Positions 43,301 through 50,619 of a stretch of DNA of 64,000 nt are shown in pieces. The notes under the pieces were generated by a model that saw nothing but the letters and a program-made list of their open reading frames with translations, was not told the DNA's origin and made no database searches. The stretch comes from Spirosoma profusum. GTDB lineage: Bacteria; Bacteroidota; Bacteroidia; Cytophagales; Spirosomataceae. The stretch spans positions 62,001 to 126,000 of the forward strand of contig NZ_JACWZY010000004.1 of assembly GCF_014699005.1 (NCBI RefSeq), given 5' to 3'. Numbering within the stretch: the first letter of the stretch is position 1; each line of letters begins with the position of its first letter. The position numbers were made by a program, and so were the translations under genes.

Positions 43301-43554
43301 AATTCAACCTCTTTCGTTTGCATCCCAATAAAGGAATAAATCAACGTGCCTTTCCCCGGAACTGACAGCAAATAGTTACCCTCGCTATCCGTGACCGACC
43401 CCACCGTAGTGCCTTTCAATACGACCGATACGCCCGGCAAAGAACTGCCATCATCGACAAGCGTCACCTTGCCCGAAATTTTCCGCTCCTGCGCCCAGCT
43501 ATAGGCGCAAATTGAGCATACACATAGTAAGCTCAATAGTAATTTTTGCCTCAT
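40363..43554 (-). CDS. SusC/RagA-type TonB-dependent outer-membrane transporter
   Basis: A 1063-residue TonB-dependent receptor. A signal peptide (about 1-21) is followed by a CarboxypepD_reg-like domain (about 25-98: ISGKVTLVDDGSSLPGVSVV), a TonB-box region SEIVVTGVGV, and a plug domain with GTPGADVNILLRGINTI and SIERVEVVQGAAAATIYGAQGANGVI. The rest is the 22-strand barrel, ending in ALNIGF. Energy comes from the inner-membrane TonB/ExbBD complex. It is transcribed with susD from a promoter at 43596-43626. Confidence 0.96.
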   Translation of the reverse strand: MRQKLLLSLLCVCSICAYSWAQERKISGKVTLVDDGSSLPGVSVVLKGTTVGSVTDSEGNYLLSVPGKGTLIYSFIGMQTKEVELGNNSTINVQLVSDIKQLSEIVVTGVGVATDKRKLAISVESVSSKELPQTPSASVDQALIGKIPGAQITSRSGTPGADVNILLRGINTINRGTSPMILIDGIQMGATSLQTIDLNSIERVEVVQGAAAATIYGAQGANGVIQLFTKKGKNGQLSIDVSSSIAQNTYLNNGGVSKAMYHAFATDASNNIIGSSGKPITYDAVNGIYTENVQYNSTDPTATNSKPYNANLQYHDHFNYFFKPANTFNNSISISGGSQKADFGISVSNSHQESNILNNGYWDRSNLSANIGMQLAKGLTLRSITQLAYTKNTLKSVDRTILYNMLNAYPLADFSLTTTDGSIPLNMNQTIGINASNTSYRQAYTRNNDNKVDIIQNLNLNYKFPKFVELDAKYGLNYQFQNRDLEFFNQSNNANIKYWLTQGSTSYISNYNTNANGDLTKYLNTKLFQNFLATATAVFDFKDDFASNLPIKAVTQVAFDYRNSKNTEYTNVALGLPAAFSPYNSTNASSWRVYRDYAEPFITYGYLVNQRLEYGEWLGVSGGFRSDYSSAFGQGAKPFTFPRGDAYVRLSSLGFWQNGTVNGFLPELKLRAAYGQAGIQPQPFDRYVTITPTTVGTTTAFYYANQQSNPALGVEVSEELEVGTDMVFSLLKGSSWLNAVALSATYWDRKTKDAIYQVDVAPSVGLGKLTDNAFTLGSNGLQMSLNSTVYSGSNFKWNTTVNFGKQSSKIIAVRGDAPIVVTSNAGSTNYVLKAGEKIGQLYGYKTIGAVDARDPNGNLFITQAEQELYTVASNGYVVNKATKQPYFTADKFSFGDPNPKFNMSFINDFTYRNFLTFNVQLDWVNGNHLYNQTKEWMYRDGIHSDYANPFTIDGQTGAWTAFYRGVYAQRTANGTKDYFYEDASFLRLRNISVGLDFGRMFRIPGVKRLQLILSGRNIWTLTKYTGFDPEISSGTSNSAWDRGTDHSTMPNFKSYQAALNIGF

Positions 43555-43595
43555 AAGTAATTAAGCTTATTTAAGTTAAGAAAGAAGTATTTCTA

Positions 43596-43626
43596 CAAAA
43601 GTATATTTGGCAAAATGCACATCAAA
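43596..43626 (-). promoter_or_regulatory. susCD promoter (TTTG, 19 nt, TACTTTTG)
   Basis: On the reverse strand a -33 TTTG (43626-43623) is followed by a 19-nt spacer and the -7 box TACTTTTG (43603-43596), matching both parts of the Bacteroidota consensus. The SusC ATG is about 40 nt downstream. This is the best two-element promoter in the window. Confidence 0.6.
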
Positions 43627-44091
43627 GCGAATTATTAAAAAAATTATATAATAGTTGGTATTATACAAGAACTGTATGCTTAAAATATAATTTCGTGTTT
43701 CCTTTAATTTACATTTATATTATAACGTTATTCCATAAACCATAAAATTATATATCATATTAACCTCAATTGCTAATAATATAATTTATTATTTGTCCCC
43801 ATATTAAAATAATTAATATTATTTATATCCTATTTAATTTGATCGATAATGGCAATTTTACAGAACAAATTTTTAGGTATTTATAGCTATAAATTAAGCC
43901 AAAAACATGCGAAACCAAATAATAAATTTCATTTTATCCATACTTATATAGTTAATATCGGCTATATCCATCTTAATAATATTTCATTTCCATTTTTTTC
44001 ATATTCACGAAATAATATAATTTAAAAATTGCATTAATGTATGTGAAAATAATGCGGCATATACGGGCTGAATTCTAGACTTGTTCTTAAT
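43627..44091. other. Very AT-rich non-coding region upstream of susC
   Basis: About 465 nt of strongly AT-rich sequence, unlike the roughly 50% GC around it, with no ORF and only scattered short palindromes. It is the upstream region of the susCD promoter and may bend DNA or bind a regulator; no defined site is identifiable. Confidence 0.5.
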
Positions 44092-44158
44092 CGCAAAAGA
44101 CGTTGAGCCACCATAAACAAGCTCCAATTCTGCTTATGGTGGCTCAACGTCTTTTGCG
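44092..44158. terminator. Long hairpin terminator (25-bp arms)
   Basis: Arms 44092-44116 and 44134-44158 are perfect complements around a 17-nt loop, just past the stop of the DUF4403 gene (minus strand). It belongs to neither hairpin family A nor B. Confidence 0.75.
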
Positions 44159-44182
44159 GTTATCTATAGATTATAGATGTTG

Positions 44183-45709
44183 CTACAATCCCTCTACTCT
44201 CACATCAATTCGTCCACGAGCATTCACGACGGCCAGCAGAGCAGTAGGTGTCAGGTACACCTGGTCGGGTTTGATTTCGTCGATTTGACCGTTGATAGTC
44301 ACGCCCTTGGCTAACTGGTTATTTTTAAGTTGCTGCTGTAACATCTTCTGCATATCGGCAATCTGAGAGCCAACCGGAATGGTTAGCTGCTTTTCCAGCG
44401 TTCGGGCAAACGTACCTTTTAGCAGCCAGTTCGCCGATTGAGCCAGTACGTTCCGGGTGTCCAGATCATATTCCAGATCTTTCAGCGAAATAGTCTGATT
44501 ACGAGGGTCATAATATGGGCGTCCACGCAGGTAGATGTCGCCGTTAATTGTTCCTTTCAACCCTGCTTTCACGATCAAATTTTCGTTCTGGCCGTACAAA
44601 TCCATGTTTGTGATGGTTATTTGATAGCGATTTTCGGCAAACGAAAACGACTTTCCGACAAACTCATCGGCGGCAATCCGGGCCACTTCGGGGTACGTAG
44701 CTTCGCTCAGGAGACCAATCTGAAAATCATCCCGAACCGTCGACACCACCGTTAAATCCGGCAACGATACTGCCGGTCTTACGTCAGGTTTGGCACCAGT
44801 TGTTGTAAGCGTATATCCTTCGATACCAATGGTTGAACGTATCAGGCGGCCCTCGAAACGTAACGGCGTGATAAGTACTCGTTTGGGGACAATCTGCAAA
44901 TACGTTCGGTACTTTTCCGACAATAGATACGGCTCCCGCAACGTATTCCAGGCTTTCAGAACCGGCGTTTTCAGGTCTACATTTCGTCGAATTTGCGTAT
45001 CGAGAGCTTTGGTGATGGTCCCCAAATTTTTGTCAATAGCACGCGAGACCAGACTCGTGACCGGTACGTTCATACCAACAATGTTCACGGTAGGTTTTCG
45101 CACCCAGCCGTAGCCATCGGGTTGCGTCTGCGTATGAACTGACCAATCCGGGTCCAGATCAAATTTAGTTTTAAAGCGCAAATCAATCTCGAACTCTGTT
45201 TCCTTATACTGCATAAAGCCCAGCACCGAAACGCCAGCTTTAGCCCAGATTTTCAGCGGAACGACAAGGTGAAACAGGCTATCCTGAGCACTCAGCAGAA
45301 TCGCGCCACGCTTCCAGACTTTCACCATAAACTGGTCGTTATGATTGTCTTCCAGGCTGTTATCTTCATAAATAAGGCCGTTCACCTGCGCATTGATTTG
45401 CCGTTCTATATCACTCAGTGCGATGGAGACTGGTATGTGTACCGTCGACAAAAAGCGTTCATTACGAACTTCCATTTCGGTAGTAGAATAGGCTTCTTTA
45501 GGCGCTTTCGTGGTTAAGCGCGTGCCGGTTAGTTGACCGCAACTTAAGAGAAAAAAATTGGAACACAGAGCCACATAGACTAAAAGTGGAGTTACCCGAA
45601 AAAACGCTGTGAAACTCCACTTTTCTCCGTATTCCTCTGCGAAATAACGCTTACCGAATTGTAACCTTTGTGGCACCATAGCCAAACTTCTGTTTCTGGG
45701 CGTCTTCAA
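44183..45709 (-). CDS. DUF4403 family lipoprotein
   Basis: A protein of up to 508 residues. After a hydrophobic segment with lipobox LLSC (Cys about 57) the mature protein has the DUF4403 pattern: TVHIPVSIALSDIERQINAQVNGLIYED, repeated lipid-binding-like beta folds, and a C-terminal GRIDVRVEGL. The family resembles tubular lipid-binding proteins and is seen as an envelope protein of Bacteroidota and Proteobacteria with unknown role. The start is doubtful: two ATGs (45709 and 45679) overlap the upstream gene, and the segment coding for the signal region (45545-45650) looks like intergenic repeat DNA. Confidence 0.8.
   Translation of the reverse strand: MKTPRNRSLAMVPQRLQFGKRYFAEEYGEKWSFTAFFRVTPLLVYVALCSNFFLLSCGQLTGTRLTTKAPKEAYSTTEMEVRNERFLSTVHIPVSIALSDIERQINAQVNGLIYEDNSLEDNHNDQFMVKVWKRGAILLSAQDSLFHLVVPLKIWAKAGVSVLGFMQYKETEFEIDLRFKTKFDLDPDWSVHTQTQPDGYGWVRKPTVNIVGMNVPVTSLVSRAIDKNLGTITKALDTQIRRNVDLKTPVLKAWNTLREPYLLSEKYRTYLQIVPKRVLITPLRFEGRLIRSTIGIEGYTLTTTGAKPDVRPAVSLPDLTVVSTVRDDFQIGLLSEATYPEVARIAADEFVGKSFSFAENRYQITITNMDLYGQNENLIVKAGLKGTINGDIYLRGRPYYDPRNQTISLKDLEYDLDTRNVLAQSANWLLKGTFARTLEKQLTIPVGSQIADMQKMLQQQLKNNQLAKGVTINGQIDEIKPDQVYLTPTALLAVVNARGRIDVRVEGL
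45545..45650. repeat. Repeat-like segment within the start of the DUF4403 frame
   Basis: A 12-bp inverted repeat (45582-45593 and 45613-45624) lies among phrases such as GAACACAGAGCCACATAG and CTCCGTATTCCTCTGCGAAA, which look like the dispersed CACAGAG-type intergenic repeats of many bacterial genomes. It overlaps the coding region for the hydrophobic signal segment. Confidence 0.4.
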
Positions 45710-46679
45710 AAAATTTAACGTTTGAATGCTGACCTAATCGTTTATGCAATTCCGTCCGCAGGGCACCGCTTCCGACGCCGTGAATGAACGTAATATCGTT
45801 CATACCGCTGGCAATGGCGTTTTCGAGAGTGCGTTCGAACGTAGTGAGTTGCAGTTTCAGCAAATCAGCCGGACTTCGATTGCCGACGCCATTGGGTAAA
45901 AGTGCCTCAACGTGCAAATCGACCACCGCACTTGGACGATCAACCGAAACCGGCTCCTGATCTGATTTCGAACGTAGCATTTCGGCTTTTAACTCATCGG
46001 GACGTAACGTAACGGATTTTGGCTGCACCGGCCGATTACTATTCGGCAACGTAGCATCTGATTCCGACGTATCAGCATCCAGTTGTGTCAGAAAACCCGG
46101 CTGATTAAGAACCGGAACAGTTGTTTTACTCTTGAAGAACGTAGCGGTACGTGCCTTGAACCGTTTCACGAGGGGTTGCCGTAACGACGATTTCCCCGCC
46201 CGGAACCATAAGCCCTGCACCACAAACGTGGGCCAGCCTTCGAAGGAAGCGTGAAGGTAGTGGTCGTTAAATTTCTGCTGCGATCTGGCTTTCAGTACTC
46301 CGCTCTGCAATCCCCGAAACTGTGTTCCGCCCCCCGGAGCCGCTGATTCTTCGCCCACTACGTAAGGAAATTCCCAATCCGTGTTATTGATAAGATGCAA
46401 CGTATATTCGCGGTCGTTGACGGCCACAAACGCCAGATAAACGCCCTGATTCGCCAGAATGGACGGCGTTGCTGGAGCAACTGTTTTCTGGGCTGCATAC
46501 GGATTATTTTTCAACAGGCGTTCAGCTTCCAGTGGTGATACCGGCACCAGTTCAGAGCGCATTACCGGCACTCGAAAGCCATCTTCAATCTCAATTTCAA
46601 TCATGCCATTCGGTAAAAACCGTGACACAACACCCTGCTCTTTTGCCCGGAGCAGCCGGACTTTATCGCCAATATTCAT
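45651..46679 (-). CDS. DUF2027 plus Smr domain protein
   Basis: A 342-residue protein with an N-terminal KOW-like DUF2027 segment (about 1-50: MNIGDKVRLLRAKEQGVVSR), a middle beta domain (about 75-170), a long low-complexity linker (about 180-240) and a C-terminal Smr domain (about 250-342) with VDLHVEALL and FIHGVGSGALRTELHKRL. Smr domains of MutS2 and stand-alone proteins have nuclease activity on DNA or mRNA, and have been linked to ribosome rescue; which applies here is unknown. The linker DNA carries seven ACGTA/TACGT words in about 185 nt. Confidence 0.88.
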   Translation of the reverse strand: MNIGDKVRLLRAKEQGVVSRFLPNGMIEIEIEDGFRVPVMRSELVPVSPLEAERLLKNNPYAAQKTVAPATPSILANQGVYLAFVAVNDREYTLHLINNTDWEFPYVVGEESAAPGGGTQFRGLQSGVLKARSQQKFNDHYLHASFEGWPTFVVQGLWFRAGKSSLRQPLVKRFKARTATFFKSKTTVPVLNQPGFLTQLDADTSESDATLPNSNRPVQPKSVTLRPDELKAEMLRSKSDQEPVSVDRPSAVVDLHVEALLPNGVGNRSPADLLKLQLTTFERTLENAIASGMNDITFIHGVGSGALRTELHKRLGQHSNVKFFEDAQKQKFGYGATKVTIR

Positions 46680-46709
46680 AATAAAAATTAGTCGTCAGTC
46701 GGTAGTCAT

Positions 46710-46801
46710 TAGGCCCCGACAGGCTCTGTCTGTTGGAGTCGCAATAGCGACTAACTCCAAGCCGTCCGGCAATTCCGACAGCCAGAGCCTGTCGGGGCCT
46801 A
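46710..46801. repeat. Inverted repeat related to family B
   Basis: Outer arms 46710-46728 and 46783-46801 are perfect 19-bp complements (TAGGCCCCGACAGGCTCTG) with a shorter inner stem. The GACAGGCTC core links it to family B. It lies between the eutC stop and the Smr gene start, on the same strand. Confidence 0.7.
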
Positions 46802-46846
46802 ACGCGAACTTTTAACGTATCGTTCGAGAAAATGTGTTCCGCTACG

Positions 46847-47638
46847 TCATGCTTCTTCAATTTCGCGATACGTATCGGCTCCGTCCAACCCGTCGTCTTC
46901 TTTCAGGGCAATACCGGTTAGTTGAAGTCGAAAGGCAGCCTGAATCAAGTGCATAATTTTATCGGCAGCCTGACTCGGTTTAAGGCCTTCTTCCCGAATA
47001 TTCGATATGCAGTTTCGGCGTTCGTCGGTAAGGCCCGATTTAGGTGCATACGTAAGATAAGCCCCCAGGCTATCGAACGAGCTGAGGCCCGGACGTTCGC
47101 CGATGAGTATCACCGCCAGTTTGGGACGTAACAAATCGCCGATGGCATCTGTAATGGCTACCCGCCCCTGTTCTACCAGCAAAATCGGCGCGAGTGAATA
47201 ACTAGCCAATTGCGCTTTTTCAATCAGACGACGTACCACCAAACCAGCGTTACGCATCACGGCAGTTGCCGATAAACCGTCGGCCACAATGATGCAAATA
47301 TCAGCAGATGGGCTTTGTAATTGGTTAAGTAATTTAACGGACGTATCGTCCAACCGTCGGCCGAAGTCTGGGCGTTGCAGATAAATGTCACGCGATGAAG
47401 CCTGACTATGCAGTACGTGAATCGGCAAACCGGCCGGCGCTAGTTTGGCCTGTAAATCATCTATTTGCAGTTGCGAATAAACAGCATCTTTAGCGTGAGC
47501 ATGAGCCAGCTTAAACGCCAGCGATTCCTTGAGCGGAACTGAAACACCCGTTTTTCCCAAAGCAATTCGAGCTTTCGTATACGTCCGAAGTGAGGCCCAT
47601 TCGTCGGGTTCTACACCTGATTTTTGAGGCTCGTTCAT
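46847..47638 (-). CDS. eutC: Ethanolamine ammonia-lyase small subunit
   Basis: A 263-residue subunit of the adenosylcobalamin-dependent lyase that splits ethanolamine into acetaldehyde and ammonia. Motifs are typical: RTYTKARIALGKTGVSVP, LAFKLAHAHAKDAV, CIIVADGLSATAV, and the cobalamin-side IGERPGLSSFDSLGAYLTY. The ATG at 47638 overlaps the eutB stop (ATGA), giving translational coupling and the expected 1:1 assembly; the longer frame overlaps eutB. The length is slightly below that of the E. coli protein. Confidence 0.95.
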   Translation of the reverse strand: MNEPQKSGVEPDEWASLRTYTKARIALGKTGVSVPLKESLAFKLAHAHAKDAVYSQLQIDDLQAKLAPAGLPIHVLHSQASSRDIYLQRPDFGRRLDDTSVKLLNQLQSPSADICIIVADGLSATAVMRNAGLVVRRLIEKAQLASYSLAPILLVEQGRVAITDAIGDLLRPKLAVILIGERPGLSSFDSLGAYLTYAPKSGLTDERRNCISNIREEGLKPSQAADKIMHLIQAAFRLQLTGIALKEDDGLDGADTYREIEEA

Positions 47639-49017
47639 GCCGGAAGTAACGCTGTGTATAATTTTTTGGCCGCTCCGCCCGACAATCGGTTTCCCTGGTT
47701 GTCGATAATCCCCTGCCGAACCAGCCATTCTTCAAATTCAGGGGCAGAACGAAGTCCAAGAGCTCTTCGTACATACAGGGCATCGTGAAAAGACGTTGAC
47801 TGATAGTTGAGCATGATATCATCAGCGCCAGGAACGCCCATAATGAAGTTGACACCAGCCACACCTAACAGTGTTAGCAACGTATCCATATCGTCCTGAT
47901 CGGCCTGCGCGTGGTTGGTATAGCAGATGTCCATGCCCATTGGCAACCCCATTAATTTTCCACAGAAATGATCTTCCAGCCCAGCCCGAATAATCTGCTT
48001 GCCATCGAATAAATATTCCGGCCCAATAAATCCAACGACTGAATTCACCAGAAAGGGCTTAAACTGACGGGCAACCGCATAGGCGCGAACTTCGCAGGTT
48101 TGTTGGTCGACGCCGTGGTGGGCATTGGCCGATAACGCACTCCCCTGCCCCGTTTCAAAATACATCAGATTCTGACCGAGCGTCCCACGTTTTAGCGAAA
48201 GTCCGGCTTCGTACGCTTCCTGCAACAGCGAACAGGTTATCCCAAAACTCGCATTGGCTTTCTCTGTCCCGGCAATGGACTGAAAAACAAGGTCGACCGG
48301 CATCTGTCGTTCCATCAATTGCAACGTAGTGGTAATATGACTCAGTACGCAACTTTGGGTAGGAATGGCAAAACGTTCGCGCAAATCATTCAGCATGAGG
48401 AGCAGTCGCGACGTAGCAGCGGGGCTATCGGTGGCTGGATTGATACCAATCATAGCGTCGCCACTGCCATACAGCAGTCCGTCGATAACGCTGGCCGCAA
48501 TTCCCTTCGCTTCGTCGGTGGGATGGTTGGGTTGCAGACGTACCGACAGGTGGCCGCGCAACCCCTGCGTATTCCGAAACCGGGTCACCACTTCGCACTT
48601 TTTCGCAACCAGAATTAAGTCCTGATTCCGCATCAGTTTCGAAACAGCCGCTACCATTTCGGGCGTAAGGCCAGGCGATACTTGCCGCAGTCGTTCAGAC
48701 GTAGCATGGTCGCTCAGCAGCCAGTCACGGAGTTCGCCAACTGTAAATGACTTGACGGGTGAAAAGGCCGCTACGTCGTGCGTATCAATAATCAGGCGGG
48801 TTACTTCGTCGGTTTCGTAGGGGATAACGGCTTCATTCAGAAACGTAGTGAGTGGTACGTCGGCCAGTGCCATTTGAGCAGCCACCCGTTCCTCGTAACT
48901 ATGCGCCGTAATCCCCGCCAACGTATCGCCCGAACGTAGCGGACTCGCTTTCGCCAGCAACTGCTTAAGGTCATCGAAGCGATACGTAAAACCACCGACT
49001 GTGAATAAATGAGCCAT
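47635..49017 (-). CDS. eutB: Ethanolamine ammonia-lyase large subunit
   Basis: A 460-residue TIM-barrel subunit holding the active site of ethanolamine ammonia-lyase. Recognisable segments are LMRNQDLILVAKKCEVVTRFRNT, DGLLYGSGDAMIGINPATDS, FETGQGSALSANAHHGVDQQT and NHAQADQDDMDTLL. It needs adenosylcobalamin and works in the cytoplasm with EutC. The ATG at 49017 opens MAHLFTVGGFTYRF; upstream codons are not conserved. The permease gene lies 77 nt upstream on the same strand. No EutA reactivase, aldehyde dehydrogenase or microcompartment shell genes are visible. Confidence 0.96.
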   Translation of the reverse strand: MAHLFTVGGFTYRFDDLKQLLAKASPLRSGDTLAGITAHSYEERVAAQMALADVPLTTFLNEAVIPYETDEVTRLIIDTHDVAAFSPVKSFTVGELRDWLLSDHATSERLRQVSPGLTPEMVAAVSKLMRNQDLILVAKKCEVVTRFRNTQGLRGHLSVRLQPNHPTDEAKGIAASVIDGLLYGSGDAMIGINPATDSPAATSRLLLMLNDLRERFAIPTQSCVLSHITTTLQLMERQMPVDLVFQSIAGTEKANASFGITCSLLQEAYEAGLSLKRGTLGQNLMYFETGQGSALSANAHHGVDQQTCEVRAYAVARQFKPFLVNSVVGFIGPEYLFDGKQIIRAGLEDHFCGKLMGLPMGMDICYTNHAQADQDDMDTLLTLLGVAGVNFIMGVPGADDIMLNYQSTSFHDALYVRRALGLRSAPEFEEWLVRQGIIDNQGNRLSGGAAKKLYTALLPA

Positions 49018-49094
49018 AGTTTTTATATGTATGAGATAGGATGTATGAAGCATAGATTAGACGTAGCATTTTTAAATACAGCATACCCCATACT

Positions 49095-50399
49095 TCATAT
49101 ATCTTTCTTCCTGTACCATCTTGCTCCCAGAAAAACGCCCATTACAACAACTAATCCCCCGAAGAAGAGAAGACTCAGATTGCTATAAAAATAAATCATC
49201 GCGGCCAGTGCTACAACGGCAATCAGTAGTGCAACCGCCGGAAAAACTGGGTAAAAAGGCGCTCTAAACGAACGAGGCAAAGCGGGCTGTATTTTCCGTA
49301 GCTGAAATAACGACAGCATACTGATGATATAAACGACAACAGCGCCAATCGTAGAAAGAATTACCAACTTACTGGTATCCAGCAATGCCAGTGCCCCGAT
49401 GCCAAACAAGGCTCCAACCAGCAACGCCCAAACCGGCACCTGTCTACTACTATTTACCACTGATAATCCCCGTGGTAAATAACCCTCTCTGGCCAGCGCA
49501 AAAATCTGCCGGGAATAGCTGATAATGATCCCATGAAACGACGCAATCAGGCCAAACAGACCAACGCTGGTAAAAAATTTCGTCAGTGGATTTTGACGAC
49601 CTAACACAATAGCAATCGCTTCGGGCATGGGATAATCGAGGTGATCGAGGTTTTCCCAGTGCGTAATACCCCCCACGCTAATCATCACCGTTATGGCTAG
49701 GAAAGCCAGCGTCAACACGGCTGATATATAGCCTTTTGCAATGGCGTTTTTACTATCTTCCACTTCCTCAGCTACCATTGCAATGCCTTCGAGACAGACA
49801 AACAGCCAGATGGCAAATGGCAAGGCCGCAAAAACGCCCGACCAGCCAAACGGCATTGGATTGTGCAGGAACGTATCGAGGCTGGTATGTGGATAAACAA
49901 CGCCGATGAAAAGCAGCAATTCCCCAATAGCAATAATGGTCATAATCAACGAAAACCAGGCTGCTTCCTTGATTCCCAGTAGATTAATACCTGTGAACAC
50001 CACAAACGCTCCCACCGAACACCACATTACCGGCACCGATGGGTACAGAAAGTGAATATAACTTCCCAGTGCCAGCGCGATGGCGGGCGTAGCAAATAAA
50101 AACTCAATTAACGTAGCATAACCAGCTACCAGCGCTCCTACTGGCCCAAACGCCCGGAACGCATACGCAAATGGCCCACCTGCATTCGGGATGGCCGTTG
50201 TTAGTTCCGTAAAGCTGAAAATGAACGTGATGTAGAGCACCGTAATGAGCAGAGCCGCCATCAGAAGTCCTACGCTACCTGCAACACCCCAGCCGTAGTT
50301 CCAGCCGAAATACTCACCTGATATTACCAGACCAACGCCGATGGCCCAGAGGTGAACGGGACCCAATGCTTTTTTGAGTACGGGAGATTTATCCGCCAT
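49095..50399 (-). CDS. eat: Ethanolamine permease (APC superfamily)
   Basis: A 434-residue carrier with 12 membrane helices. The APC start ALGPVHLWAIGVGLVISGEYFGWNYGW and the NAGGPFAYAFRAFGP segment are those of ethanolamine permeases, and its place directly upstream of eutB and eutC supports that. It would bring ethanolamine in, likely with a cation. A candidate -7 box (TATTTTTG) is at 50437-50444, so permease, eutB and eutC form one operon. The C-terminus ends in a cytosolic RWYRKKDI. Confidence 0.88.
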   Translation of the reverse strand: MADKSPVLKKALGPVHLWAIGVGLVISGEYFGWNYGWGVAGSVGLLMAALLITVLYITFIFSFTELTTAIPNAGGPFAYAFRAFGPVGALVAGYATLIEFLFATPAIALALGSYIHFLYPSVPVMWCSVGAFVVFTGINLLGIKEAAWFSLIMTIIAIGELLLFIGVVYPHTSLDTFLHNPMPFGWSGVFAALPFAIWLFVCLEGIAMVAEEVEDSKNAIAKGYISAVLTLAFLAITVMISVGGITHWENLDHLDYPMPEAIAIVLGRQNPLTKFFTSVGLFGLIASFHGIIISYSRQIFALAREGYLPRGLSVVNSSRQVPVWALLVGALFGIGALALLDTSKLVILSTIGAVVVYIISMLSLFQLRKIQPALPRSFRAPFYPVFPAVALLIAVVALAAMIYFYSNLSLLFFGGLVVVMGVFLGARWYRKKDI

Positions 50400-50436
50400 G
50401 AAATCAGGAAGTTATCGACAGGTGGTACGTTCTGGT

Positions 50437-50444
50437 CAAAAATA
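50437..50444 (-). promoter_or_regulatory. Candidate -7 box (TATTTTTG) of the ethanolamine operon
   Basis: The reverse strand reads TATTTTTG, matching TAnnTTTG, about 38 nt before the permease ATG. No cobalamin riboswitch is recognised in this gap. Confidence 0.35.
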
Positions 50445-50568
50445 CAAGCAATACGTTGTTAAAATGGCTGGATATAGACGTTAAATCTTGAGAAATTTGT
50501 TACGTTGATAAATCATCTCAAAAAACGAGCCCAATCAACGTAAAGCTACTCGTTAGTAGCTCCGACAT

Positions 50569-50600
50569 GTAAATTATTTACACGAAAATGCTTACATTTG
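50569..50600 (+). promoter_or_regulatory. Helicase gene promoter with overlapping palindrome
   Basis: A -7 box TACATTTG (50593-50600) lies 20 nt before the helicase ATG. A 13-nt palindrome GTAAATTATTTAC (50569-50581) sits where the spacer and -33 region should be, as an operator would. Confidence 0.5.
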
Positions 50601-50619
50601 ACCCTTTGTACGCCTTATC

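Noticed and set aside
50400-50619. Cobalamin riboswitch sought upstream of the ethanolamine operon
   Set aside because: No B12-box-like conserved core is visible in the gap.
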